DNA of 64,000 bases from Capitulum mitella (Eukaryota; Arthropoda; Thecostraca; Pollicipedomorpha; Pollicipedidae), in the NCBI GenBank assembly GCA_030062745.1, contig CP099849.1, forward strand, positions 25,966,144-26,030,143, in the 5' to 3' direction. This document shows, in pieces, positions 35,165 through 46,253 of this stretch. Position 1 is the stretch's first letter. Each line of letters opens with the position of its first letter. The position numbers and the translations under genes are program-made. The notes beneath the pieces were generated by a model. The model had not been told where the DNA came from. It was given only the letters and a program-made list of their open reading frames with translations, and did no database searches.

Positions 35165-36320
35165 CCGTGTGGGGAGGGACTTTTTCGCCCCCCCCCCTTC
35201 CTCCAGGATGTCGAGAACTGCCCCTCTGATTTCATCGGAGCAAACGACGATCGATTTATCAGACGTAAACTATATTTTCACACGAAAAAACTCGAAAATC
35301 TTCAGAGAGGTGGATATAAGGGAGCGCAAAAATGTCAAAAAAGGGGTATTTTTACTTGCTGCATGGGCCGATTTCAGTGCAGTTGCCATGCATCGACAGG
35401 TAATCAAATGGGCTTTCCTCGAGGCCCATAAGTCTGGAATTTCGAGAAAATCGGTGGGAGTTCGCACCACTTGGAATATGGGAAAAATACTTTTTTAAAG
35501 CCCAATTAACGTTTGAATGAATTTTTGGGGCCGGCTTTAACCAGTCGTGTTATACGTAAGAACCAGAAATCACATTACACTTTCCGCATAATTTTGGCAT
35601 AAGTGGCGCTAGGGACATGAAAAAAGGGGGAGCTGTCATGGTGGCATGTTCGTCAGGTCAGCTTACGACCTTTGACTTTAAATGACTTCGGATATCTCCA
35701 GAATCGCATTACGTTTATTGATGGTGTTTGGAAACGTTTGAAATCACTTTAATTGATTGCATTTCTAAGAGACCTGCTATGGCCGTCACGATATCGGGTA
35801 TTGGCGCCGACATTTTTGGTCATAGCTCCATGACTCGACCTGACATATACTTGAAACTTCAAAAACAAGCAAAGAACACTGCGTTCAGATATAGTTGTGC
35901 CGCATTTTCATTTCAAAAATTGTCGTCAAAAATATCTACAATAAAGCAAATTTTGACTTTTGACCTTGACATAACATCGTGAAGAGACCTCAGACCAACA
36001 AAAGTATTTTTGCATATTTTCCCAGATATTTACTCATCCATTCATGTGAAGGTTTAAGTCTGTCTTAAAATCTCAGTTTTTGGCAGTCATTTTTCTTTTA
36101 CTTTCAACAGTGATAAAAATGGCCTGAGGTGCCTCCCAAAAACGTGACCTGAATCTGCCCCTGAGCAAGATGAGATTATGAAAATCCTGTGCGATACGTG
36201 GAATGAACAGATAGGGAAAGTGATCGAGTTTTCTGAAGCTGCTTCAACAACCCCAAAAATGGCAAACAAAAAACTGGACAGAGGCTTTTGCGGCTCATCC
36301 CCTCCCCCTACGAGAATAGA
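35165..36320 (+). repeat. Unclassified 1.2-kb dispersed repeat, copy B
   Basis: Inverted, diverged homologue of 13375-14520, collinear along its whole length. Examples: TCAGGTCAGCTTAC (35655), GGTCATAGCTCC (35818) and ATTTTGACTTTTGACCTTGA (35950), matched by complements in copy A. No coding capacity and no visible terminal repeats. Superfamily unknown. The frame at 35121-35498 is not conserved in copy A, which argues against coding. Confidence 0.75.
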
Positions 36321-38115
36321 GTTAAACGTATGCGCATCGTCTCACACGCCCTGGAAAAACTGGAAACTCCAAAGCACCGCTGACACTTTACATGAAGTTC
36401 CCTTGACCCACCAAAGCTTCCACCCGTGAAAGACCGATCCTGGAGGAGCTGTAATGCTGAAAGTCGCCGTCAAGTCGACGCTGCCAGCAGCTTAGGAATA
36501 TATATCTGCTTTATTGTTTTTCCCATGGGTTTCCAGCTCTTGAATGGAACTGGTACTTGCGATCTGGTTATGAACGCAATATATTTCTGATGAATTGTTC
36601 CGGAAGATGTGATGTATTTTTTAGCTCACATGCGTTTTATTAAGTTAAATTGAATGTCATAATGTACAACAAATGTTAAAAACGTGTTAGCACGTTTTTA
36701 AACACGCAGCAAAAAACCGCTGCTGCAAGTTTGCATTAAAACATGTTTTAAAGCCCATTTAAACACAAAAAACGGCAAGCTGCACAAGCCCTGTTTCGCC
36801 CATTTTTCCCATTTATTCCACATCATATGTGCTTTCTTAGTTTGATTAAAAACTTGAAGTGGCATTACCCAAGCATGACTGTTTATGTGAATAACATTCC
36901 AGAGAACAAAATCTACCAAAACTGCATTTAATCGGTTAAGGCGAAACAGTTGTATTCAGACAGAACTGCTTCCTCTAACCTATAGGGCGTCAAAGCAAAA
37001 CTCCAGCCACTAAATGAACCTACATGCCAAAGCCTCAAAATACGTTAAACGTCAAAAGCTGTGTTATGTATCTATTCCAGTCGTACACTGACCTTAAATA
37101 TTTAATTTCGTACCTTGAAATTAATATTAGTGTATGCTTTTTTTAAATACACCGTTATTAAATGTTCGTTTTCGGGCAAATGAAAGGCAAATGCAGGGCA
37201 AATGCGATCAGCTGCTGAGGAAAATCGCTTTCAGGTTCTTTTGAAATCATTACTTAGAACAAGATCATCGAGGGCAGCTAATTTACACAAACAAGCAAAT
37301 CAGATAAGCTGCATTTTTATAAGGACGTCGATTGTAATAAACTTCTGAAGTTAAATTCTGTCCAGTTAGTGATGGTCAAGTGACAGCATGGTACCTGCAC
37401 TATGAAATCACATACTGCACATAAAAATTGAATATTTTTCGCAGATGCCAGTCGTACTGCAGCCATGAATGCATTTTTTGTCCATGTTATGCGTATGTTT
37501 GCCGATATGCCCAGTTAGTGCACCTCATTTGAAACTTTTTTGCAAGAAAAGTTTGACTCTTTGACTTCTAGCGCCATCTAACTTTACCTCTTCAGTCTGA
37601 GCCGTGGATTTTTAGTTTTTGTGCTAAATTTTCGTGTCAGATGTCATTCCAAGAGGAAATACCTGAAATCTTGCATTAAAAGACGCTCTGTATCTGTATA
37701 AATATTGTGTGCACTCAGGGACTCTCTGTGACCAATACTTATAATGATCACGCCAATGAACTATGATTAATGACAAAGTGATTGTTATGACCATGTTTTG
37801 AAAATGACAGACACGATAATGGTAACATATAAGCCGACCATATCGGCATACTCGTTGAGTCGAATTTTGTTGGAAATCGTTAAGAACCATATCGATGTTT
37901 TTGTTCGAATGTGACAATCAAGTAAAATTTTGCGACGCTGTCTCCGCTGTGTTGTATCACAGGCATCATTAAGTGATGCAACATACAACGAAACTCCATT
38001 TGCCACCAAAGTTGTGTGTTCCACAATTTCAGCACAAGTGTCAACCTTTACCTACTAAAACAACCAAAACTTCCTGACAACAACAATTCCTTCTACTTCT
38101 TCCTCTCCGGCCAAC
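36321..38115. other. AT-rich spacer
   Basis: No gene. A small perfect hairpin AAAAACGTG/CACGTTTTT with loop TTAG lies at 36678-36699. Confidence 0.4.
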
Positions 38116-38570
38116 AAATCTGGCAGCTCCATCCCCAGTCGGGATGTCAACAGAACGAATCGATGCCGTCCCGTCGGAGCTGCCTCGGGCTGTCGCGTGC
38201 TCCGGCGGGGTCGGCTCGCTCCCTTGTTTTCAAATATCCCTTCCTTTTAATCCCTCTCTCTCCAGCGCGGCATTAATGAGTTTTAATGATGTGGCGCACA
38301 CCCCGTGGATATTGCGATTTTCAGCCGAGCGGCGGTCCCCCAGCGTGCGGTTTTAGCAATCAGCGAGAGGCCTCTTGAATGGAGTCGTCCGGACCCCATG
38401 CCGGCGGCTCTTACGGCGTACTCGGCGGCGGCGGGGCCGGCGGCCGCCGACCGGCCCGCTCTGGGGTAATGAGGCGCCGAGCTCCGATTACCCGGCACCG
38501 CCCGCACGCAACACGATCCAGCGAGATACGGCAGGCGCGCCACCAGCCGGCCGGTGGAGGACTACCCCCC
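38116..38570. promoter_or_regulatory. Candidate regulatory GC island
   Basis: Contains GCGGCATTAATGAG, GTTTTAATGATGTGG, TTTTAGCAATCAGCG, GGGGTAATGAGG and CGATTACCCGG in CpG-rich sequence. Bordered on the right by a (CT)n tract. Function inferred. Confidence 0.3.
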
Positions 38571-38573
38571 CGC

Positions 38574-38575
38574 CC

Positions 38576-38614
<39 letters not shown>
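38574..38614. repeat. (CT)n microsatellite
   Basis: About 40 bp of nearly pure CT. Confidence 0.95.
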
Positions 38615-38618
<4 letters not shown>

Positions 38619-38619
38619 A

Positions 38620-40654
38620 CGGGTTTTTGATATCTCATACATGGCGGGGTATAAATTATTACTACATATATAGTTTTACATAAGGTGGGGAATGAGACAC
38701 CAGCTAGCAAGTTGCTTGTTTTCTGGTTAAGCACCGTGGTATGTATGGCGTGAACTTGAGTCTGTATGTTTGACAGACGTGATCTCAGAACAGGGTACAA
38801 AAAAAACGAAACGTTGCCGAGACGTAGATGATGAAGTGAATTGAAATAGGTGTTTTACATTTTCGTAGTCCTAGATTTCCTTTTCGTGTGGGTTAATAAG
38901 CTTCAAGTAATACCCAGACTTGGTTTTCGCCGTAAAGGAACTGCCGTAATCAGTTTGTCACCTATGCTTCATTTACAACAGCGAGCGGGTTTTTGCAAGC
39001 TATTTGTGATGTCCAAACGAGCCCGTAACAATGGCTCTGTCGCAAAGTTTCAGCCAACCGACTGAGCAAATTACATTGCAATAGCTTCTAATACTCGTCA
39101 TGGTGCTATAACACTCTCTAGGACGCTCGTCGATATAACAATGTCGTTTGTATCCCCTCCCCAGCGTCTGGACACCTTCAGGGGTCCATATCACCTTCAA
39201 GGGCGATGGATTAAAACGCCACATGCTTGTCATCTTCTTTTCCACCTGTTTTTTTTTGCATCCACTTCAGACCCGGACATAACTCGAGTGCAATGCGCAT
39301 TGCTTCGCGGTCTGATATTTGGGCCCCTGACTCATTATGCGTAAAAATCCACAAATGGCGGATAAACTGGCCGACAGCATTGTCCACTCCGCCTGCGCTC
39401 CGGCTAATCCGGCGCATTCAGAGCAGATTATGCCGGTCTCTCGATCACCCCATCTGGCTGAGCTGGGCTGGCCATTTGGGACAGTGGCAGGGGGAGGGGC
39501 ACGAGGAGGGGTGCGACGACGTGGGATGGACAGCTGCGGTCGAGTGAGCCTCAGTTAGCCTTATTTTGATGACTTCATGAGGGATGTGTAGTGGTTGTGG
39601 TTGCAGCAGTTGTGATTGCACTGTTTGATTTGTCGAGTGTCCTGCAAATTTTGTCGTCGTGTCGTGTGTAGGAACGATCTGCCCACCGAATGCATCGGTT
39701 TGACTTGGGACAGACATTGTGGAGTAAGCTCTCAGCGGCGTCGCCCAAACGGGAGCTAAGAAGCTATGGCAGAAAGGTAGTGTAGGCTTCTTGATTGTGC
39801 AGTCTCGTGTTAACGCAGCTCGGCAGAACCAAATCGAACTTGATTTTTCCGCAACAGATTTTTAGTTTTCCGAGTCATTTCTTAAAGCTGTATGCTTCCA
39901 TAATCAAGCGATATACGGTTAATCCGCACCTTTCGTGACGAACAATGAATTAGTTGGGAATTTGGGTGGGTCACAGCTGCGGTATGGGTTTTTCATGACG
40001 CATGAAAACCACTAGAAATGGAACGTTGACTGTAATTACTTTAAAGAGCTAACAAATATGATATTTGACGCCAGCCGTATATGCCGAAAAGTATTTTTGT
40101 CATTAGAGGGGCAGCTTTGACGATAGCTGTAGGCGATTTCCCACTCAGAAGAGTGGAATTTTGCTTCAAGGAGGCGTTCATTCTTGCCAATGGTCAGAAA
40201 ATAGCATTGCTGGGTTTCGTAGGATGCACAGACAGGTCCAGATAAGCATGGGACCATTCCCCATCGCGGAGTCCTTCGGCCAACCAATGCGAGAGAACGT
40301 TGAGAATATGCAAATCATAGACAAACGAGGGCAGCAACTCTAGAAGGACCGCCTTTCCGGAGGGGTCCCCGATTCCTGCTGAGTCCTCTTCCTCCACTGA
40401 CGTATGCCCGCCAGGAAATGTCTTAATTTGTCCCGGTAGTGCGTGCGTTAGATGATTCCGGGCTATACGTAGTGAACATGAGAATAAACTTGCATTATTC
40501 GCGCTTGAAAGCAGATATTTATTAGCATCTATTTGTATTTGCATCTATTAACCATTCACGCAGTGTACCTTTTCGGGATTAGCGTCAGGTACCAGGTACG
40601 AAAGGAAGGGTCACTGAGTAAAGAAAACATACACCAGATAAAATAACGTGAATA
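38620..40654. other. Spacer with a small GC-rich patch at 39320-39540
   Basis: The patch holds ACTCATTATGCGTAAAAATC and GGCTAATCCGGCGCATTC. No gene. The minus-strand frame 40194-40544 (116 codons) next to the LINE is unrecognised. Confidence 0.35.
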
Positions 40655-42660
40655 CTCATAAACACAACACATGCATAGGTGTTGCGTTACATGCATAGGT
40701 GTAGGTACAATCCGCGCATAGGTAAACGTCATAGGTCAATGCCGCGCTGGAGACGAGCACTGCGTAAGCGGTTCTCAAGCCTCCAGTGTTTTCAGCGATG
40801 CCCGGAACGCGGACAGCGTCTGACGCCGTGTCAGCCGGGGGCAGCTGGTTCCAGGAGACAGCTGCGCTGTCGCGAAATCCCCTCTGCGTGGCCGAGAGTT
40901 TGCGTCTTGGCAGATCCTGAGCTGCAGACTCGGAGGAGCGGATCGAGGGACAAACAGGCAGCGAATCGACTGCGGGCCGAGCTGGTTGTGGAGGACTTTT
41001 CACACTTTGAGGAGGTCCCTCTCTCGCACCAGCTCTTGCAGCCGGTTCCAACCCAGGGATGCCAAGACCGGACCGACCCCTTGCCGACGCCGCACGCCCG
41101 TCATGATCCGCGTCCTGTCGTTATCCGTGCACCGAAATTTATGTGTTTGTTATCTGTTCTAGCTAATTTTTGGTTGATGCCCCATACCGAAATGCAGCAC
41201 ATGGGGGGAACATGTGGGAAAATATGTGCGTTTTGATGAATAATTTTAATGTTTCTTGTGAAAAGTGATGGCAGAACCGATGGAGAGACAATAGAAGGGC
41301 ATTGCATTTTCAGGCGATGTGGCGGGTGTGAACGGCCCACGACGTGCAGGGTTCGATGGTCACACCCAGTAGTAGTATAGTCGGTGAGGGTTTGGTGACC
41401 GACGCCGCTACAGTTAGGCAACGGCGGCGATTTTTAGTCTCTGGCTTTGTTGGCGGTCTGACGGGCTCTGATTAAAGCGAAGTCTGTCTTGTTTGGGCTC
41501 ATCTTTCGTGAACTGGAACTATACCAGTGTTGCAATGCGTCCAAAGAGCTTCCAGTGCAGCGTTTTAGTAATCCTAGATTTGGGGATCAGGCAGCGGGTG
41601 ATCGAGCAGCTGGGCGTCGTCAGCGTACATTATCACCCGACAGTCCTTTACACGACAATGAAGGTCGTTCACAAACAGGCTGAGGAAGAGTTGGACCGGC
41701 AAAGTCGCTGTTTCGCCCTTCACCAGTTGCCTCCGGTCGTTCAGATAGCTCCGGAACTGTGACTGGTTGACCCCCGTGCCATCCTAGCTTGTTTAAGGGG
41801 ACGCCGTGGTCGACGCTGTCGAAGGCTTCGCTGAGGTTAGCAGCAGTGCTTGACGACATTTCAGTAGGTTCTGAGTTTTGGTTGATCCACTCGAAAGCAT
41901 CGAGAACGGCGTCCTCGGTGTACGACTTACGCGTACTGGTCAAGGAGCAGAAACTTCAGGTCCGAGAGAAACCGATACAGTTGATCGCACTGAGTTTCCT
42001 CGGCGATTTATGATAACTGAGGCAGAAGGGAGATCCGTCGATAGTTAGAGGGCTCGTTCACGCCGCCTTTTGCTTTGTAAGTGGGGACACCCTAGGCAAC
42101 TTCCACGCCTAAGGGAAAAACCTTCGTCACAGACGCGTTAAGAATGCGCGAGCATGAGATCTTAACATTGCGAAACAACGTTTAACTGCGCCCAGTTGCA
42201 CACCGTCCAAGCCGACTGCTCCAGACTAGTTAATGAGTCTCACAGCTCTCGTCAGCTCTGGTAGTGTGGCAGGTCGGGGATGGAAGGCTGCTGAGACGAC
42301 AAGAGGCGGTCGCGGGACCCGGTCGCCAGTGACGTCATCCTTCAGACCGGCGACGATTCGGGAGCCCACCGACGAGAAAATTCGTTGAAGCGGTCCGCTT
42401 TGATCCGTTGTTTTCCTTCGTTAGTGGTTTGGGCTGTGGGTGCCGAGTCGGAAGTCGTCAGGAAGAACTTCTTCAAGAACCCTCTGCGGTCGAAGGTCAG
42501 GAGCTGGCAACTGAGAAAATCTGCTCAGGATCGGCAGAAATCTGCTCGGGACTCGGGCGGGTGCAGATCAAGCCAGGCCGAGTATGCTTCATCCCGCTCT
42601 GAAATCGTTCGCGAAGCTCAGGGTTGTCGGTAATTGGGTAGACCCGGTACCGAACTATGA
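40655..42660 (-). mobile_element. 5'-truncated non-LTR retrotransposon (CR1/jockey-like LINE)
   Basis: About 2 kb of LINE ORF2 sequence reads on the minus strand, followed by a short 3' region (40774 to about 40655). That region contains several ACCTATG(C) repeats at 40675-40740, resembling the short repeated 3' ends of this group. It lacks the endonuclease and 5' part. The upper boundary near 42660 is where I lose recognisable coding sequence. Confidence 0.8.
40775..42660 (-). pseudogene. LINE reverse transcriptase (ORF2) pseudogene
   Basis: Reverse transcriptase copies the element's RNA into DNA at the target site. On the minus strand, in order: a linker with DEAYSAWLDLHPPESRADF near 42600; the finger motif EPSNYRRISLLPQLS near 42060; TEDAVLDAFEWI near 41900; the palm motif SEAFDSVDHGV near 41800-41826 with the first catalytic Asp; RSYLNDRRQLV near 41750; the second catalytic motif FVNDLHCRVKD...YADD with YADD at 41616-41627; the thumb-side NKTDFALIRARQTANKARD near 41480. 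The conserved C-terminal tail follows (SLGWNRLQELVRERDLLKV, then KVLHN and LFVPRS, 40960-41080), and SAFRASLKTLEA with a stop at 40775. At least five frameshifts or stops interrupt it. The GVPQGS region just before FVNDL is degraded. CR1/jockey is my best group; the exact clade is unsure. Confidence 0.85.
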
Positions 42661-42895
42661 AGCCCAAGCCATTTAACTACCGGAGTGCGTATGGATCACT
42701 GGGATGACATTGCTTTGACAGAGCGGCACCACCACCTCATAAGTGTTTAAAGCAAAGCTTCTTTATGATGAAACGGTGCAAAAACTGATAAAGCATCGAG
42801 CTGTAAAGCTTATTGCCTTTGTTTGTGCTTCTCGACGGCTCCCTGGCCGCTAGCCCAGACACAAAAAAAACGGTACAACAAAACTATCACTGCGA
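42661..42895. other. Spacer
   Basis: Nothing recognisable. Confidence 0.4.
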
Positions 42896-43345
42896 GCGAA
42901 AACCAGGCGTAGGGTGTGCTGTCCTGCGAGGCTCAGGCTGTATAGTCCATCCCACCGCTCTCCCTGCCTCCTACCGGCAGAGCCGTTCACGGCTCAGCTC
43001 AGGGACGTGTTGGCCAGCCGCTGACGACACAATTTTCCGTGCCGTTTGCTGGCATTTCCCGGCCATTGCCGAGCTCCTGATTCCTTTATGGACGTCGCCG
43101 ATGCTCCCGAGAAGTCATAATTCATATTTTAGACCTTGTTACCGTGCCTCATTAAGGCCCCATTCAGTGACCAATTGAATGATTGCTGGACGCAAACGAA
43201 ATAATAATCATCGCGCCCCGCTGCTACGTTGGCGCGCCGTGCCGCCGAAACTATGACGACCGCCGGCTGTCGCGGCGCCGGGGGCCTTCATTCCGCTCCC
43301 ACCGCTCCCTCCGCGCCGCCTCTGCCCCTCTCACCGCCCCGGGGC
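42896..43345. other. GC-rich island
   Basis: Includes GTGCCTCATTAAGGCCC, CCAATTGAATGATTGCTGG and GAAATAATAATCATCGCG before a CpG-rich stretch, and runs into the polypyrimidine tract. Regulatory role possible. Confidence 0.35.
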
Positions 43346-43350
43346 AGCCC

Positions 43351-43526
43351 CTCTCTCTCTCTCTCTCCCACGACCACCGGTCTCCTCTCTCCCACTCTTT
43401 CTTCCTCTCTCCTTCTCCTTCTCTATTCCCTCCCTCCCTCTCTCTCTCCCTCTACCTATCTCTCTCTCCCTTCTTCTCTCTCCCTCTCTCTCTCCCCCTC
43501 TCTCCCTCTTTCTCTCCCGTTCCCTC
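43351..43526. repeat. 175-bp polypyrimidine tract
   Basis: CT, CCCT and TTCTC units with almost no purines. The overlapping frames rich in Ser/Leu/Pro (plus) or Arg/Glu/Gly (minus) come from it. Confidence 0.95.
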
Positions 43527-44177
43527 CGACGTTGGGTGCCGCTCTCTCCTCGTCCCGGCACTTACACAGACCTGATGCATATGGTTTTGGACGATGACAG
43601 ATCGCGCGGCCGCCGACGTAAAACCCCATCCAGGAGAGACTTTCCACCGGCGGAGAGAACTCGGCCGGGCGTCATGCTCCGCTATACATCATCACCATCA
43701 CAATGCGCCATCACGGCATCTAACGCGAATGGATTCTGCTTTTACTTTAGGGGAGCCCGTGGCGGGTGTTGGATCATTTTTGGTATGTGCTGCGGCCGTA
43801 AGTTATTATCTTCTTGTCCAAAATTATCAGTACCAGTTGGTGCGTATGTCTGTTATCTAGCTTTTATACCGGAATACCATTGATGCATTTCTTGCTCCGT
43901 CAGCACAGAACTGTTTTGATTATGCTTGGTGTTCAGTTTTCATCACATTGCCTTTGATTTGTTGACGACTATTGCAGAAATGAGATTTATTCGTTCTCTA
44001 ATGCATCCGTACAGACAGGATGATTTCAAAATTATTGTGTTTCTACGAAGAAATATCCAAATTGCGTTTCAGATCAACGAGGTATTTTCTCCGGCACTCT
44101 CCCTTGCACCGTCTCCTCTTGTCCTCATACCCTGATCCTCCTCCCCGTTCCGTCTTCTCCGGACCCTATTTTCCTGT
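43527..44177. other. Spacer
   Basis: CpG-rich to 43680, then AT-rich. No supported gene. Confidence 0.4.
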
Positions 44178-44838
44178 CCGTCTCCTCCGGTCCGCTTCCT
44201 TCGTCCCGTCTCCTGCGGTCCGCTTCCTTCGTCCCGTCTCCTCCGGTCCGCTTCCTTCGTCCCGTCTCCTGCGGTCCGCTTCCTTCGTCCCGTCTCCTCC
44301 GGTCCGCTTCCTTCGTCCCGTCTCCTCCGGTCCGCTTCCTTCGTCCCGTCTCCTCCGGTCCGCTTCCTTCGTCCCGTCTCCTCCGGTCCGCTTCCTTCGT
44401 CCCGTCTCCTCTGGTCCGCTTCCTTCGTCCCGTCTCCTCCGGTCCGCTTCCTTCGTCCCGTCTCCTCTGGTCCGCTTCCTTCGTCCCGTCTCCTCTGGTC
44501 CGCTTCCTTCGTCCCGTCTCCTCTGGTCCGCTTCCTTCGTCCCGTCTCCTCCGGTCCGCTTCCTTCGTCCCGTCTCCTCTGGTCCGCTTCCTTCGTCCCG
44601 TCTCCTCCGGTCCGCTTCCTTCGTCCCGTCTCCTCCGGTCCGCTTCCTTCGTCCCGTCTCCTCCGGTCCGCTTCCTTCGTCCCGTCTCCTCCGGTCCGCT
44701 TCCTTCGTCCCGTCTCCTCCGGTCCGCTTCCTTCGTCCCGTCTCCTCCGGTCCGCTTCCTTCGTCCCGTCTCCTCCGGTCCGCTTCCTTCGTCCCGTCTC
44801 CTCCGGTCCGCTTCCTTCGTCCCGTCTCCTCCGGTCCG
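44178..44838. repeat. 28-bp minisatellite, about 23 copies
   Basis: The unit is CTTCCTTCGTCCCGTC followed by TCCTCCGGTCCG, with only one common variable site (C, T or G in CCTNYGG). G variants sit at the left end, T variants in the middle, and the right half is homogeneous. A 28-bp period shifts frame each unit, so every frame without an internal stop stays open. This produces the longest frames in the window (299, 249 and 370 codons on the two strands), which are artefacts. Confidence 0.97.
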
Positions 44839-45120
44839 GTTTCCCTCCGGGCCGGACCAGCGTTGCGACCCCAGGCCTCCGCTCGACTCCCGGCGGACTC
44901 CGGCCCGATTTGCATATGAGAAGAACGATAATGGAACGGAATAATGATGCTATTTCTGTACGAGTTATCTTTAATTGCAGTGCCGGCGCAGACAAGTTGA
45001 TCGGAAACGTCGACTGGCGGAGGTGCCGGGCGCGGCCGCCTCGGCGCCGTCCACTGGAGCCTGAGGACGCTGGAAACCGACCGACCGAAAGGTATGTGAT
45101 GCGCCAGGACGGAGAGTAAA
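44839..45120. other. GC-rich island next to the 28-bp minisatellite
   Basis: Includes GATAATGGAACGGAATAATG and CTTTAATTGCAGTGCC words within CpG-rich sequence. No gene. Confidence 0.35.
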
Positions 45121-45390
45121 CCTGATGGCCGCGTCCACGGAAGCTTGACCGATTTATGTACCGATCAACCATTAATGTCACACCACTGTCGACTCACACC
45201 ACTTGACCAACTGGACATGCTTAACATGGGAACTCTTTTCCTTCTTTTGTTTGGCAGACTTTACGTGACGCAAGTAAGGTTTGATGGCTATTGCTTACCT
45301 AAACTATATCATCATGCCAAATCCCGTAGTGCTACAGCCTTGGTACCCAAACTGTCCCTTACAAACACAAACCTAACACAAATTCGCATT
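45121..45390. other. Spacer
   Basis: No supported gene. Confidence 0.4.
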
Positions 45391-45454
45391 TTCATCGGTA
45401 GTAAAATGTCTGGGAGCAATAAGATGAATGATGCCGTACGTTAATGATGCATTG

Positions 45455-45503
<49 letters not shown>

Positions 45504-45610
45504 CATTGGCAGTAAAATGTCTGGGAGCAATAAGATGAACGATGTACATTAATGATGCATTGATTATTATATATGTATATATATATTGTGTCTTTTATAT
45601 ATATATATAG
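45391..45610. repeat. Tandem duplication with (TA)n tracts
   Basis: 45391-45458 and 45502-45566 are near-identical copies (period about 111 bp), each followed by a (TA)n tract at 45457-45501 and 45563-45610. Consistent with replication slippage anchored in the TA tracts. Confidence 0.9.
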
Positions 45611-45679
45611 CTGACACAAATACGCATCAGTTATTTTTTTGATTTCCTGTATTTGCCACATATAACTGGATCGCTTGCC

Positions 45680-46212
45680 CCTGCCATTAATTTACATGCA
45701 AAGCCGCCGACAGCGCTTCACGTTCGATGGTCGTTCTCCGGTCACCACGGCTTAGCTGGTGTTTGTCTCAGCCCAGCGATTTAGTGCTGGCTCAGCTGGC
45801 GATCTCGGCCGGAGCTGTCGACTCCTGTGGCTGTCCGGCGCCCCAGCCGGCTCGAATGTGCTTTTGGGGAAGATTACACATGAAAGACTCAATCAACAGC
45901 AATAACTGGGATAAAAAGATTAAATCAGTGAATGCGGCGGTAAAAGAGGAGGCCTTTGGACATGTGCTTCGCCCAGCATGCTGAATCAAACTCGCTGAAT
46001 GGAATGGAAGTCCTTTATAGAGTCTACGCGGCGGCATATTGTGATGCATGAAAGAGCGTTTGTGCGGCGTCAGTGGAGAACAGACGTTTTGTTGCTTCGT
46101 ACGTATCTTCGGAGATGAGTGGCACAAAATCCCGGACCAGATATCAATGGCCACGCTCAGTGGGCGAGTGGAGCTGGCTTCGGCTGGCGGCAGGCCGGTC
46201 GTGTCGCTGGTC
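45680..46212. other. GC-rich island with AT-containing words
   Basis: CATTAATTTACATG near 45687, GATTAAATCAGTGAATGCGG near 45920. CpG-rich on either side. Overlapping frames on both strands, no credible gene. Confidence 0.35.
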
Positions 46213-46253
46213 GCCGCTGGACGCCAACACTGCATGCGTTGGCGTCCAGCGGC
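46213..46253. repeat. Perfect 16-bp inverted repeat
   Basis: GCCGCTGGACGCCAAC (46213-46228) and its exact complement at 46238-46253, with a 9-base loop ACTGCATGC. A very stable stem inside a GC island. Confidence 0.9.

Noticed and set aside
35121..35498. 125-codon plus-strand frame
   Set aside because: Lies in copy B of the dispersed repeat and is not conserved in copy A.
40194..40544. 116-codon minus-strand frame beside the LINE 3' end
   Set aside because: Lies beyond the LINE stop codon and matches no LINE or other domain I know.
44020..45181. Long open frames of 299, 249 and 370 codons on both strands
   Set aside because: Entirely explained by the 28-bp minisatellite. A stop-free unit whose length is not a multiple of three leaves all such frames open.
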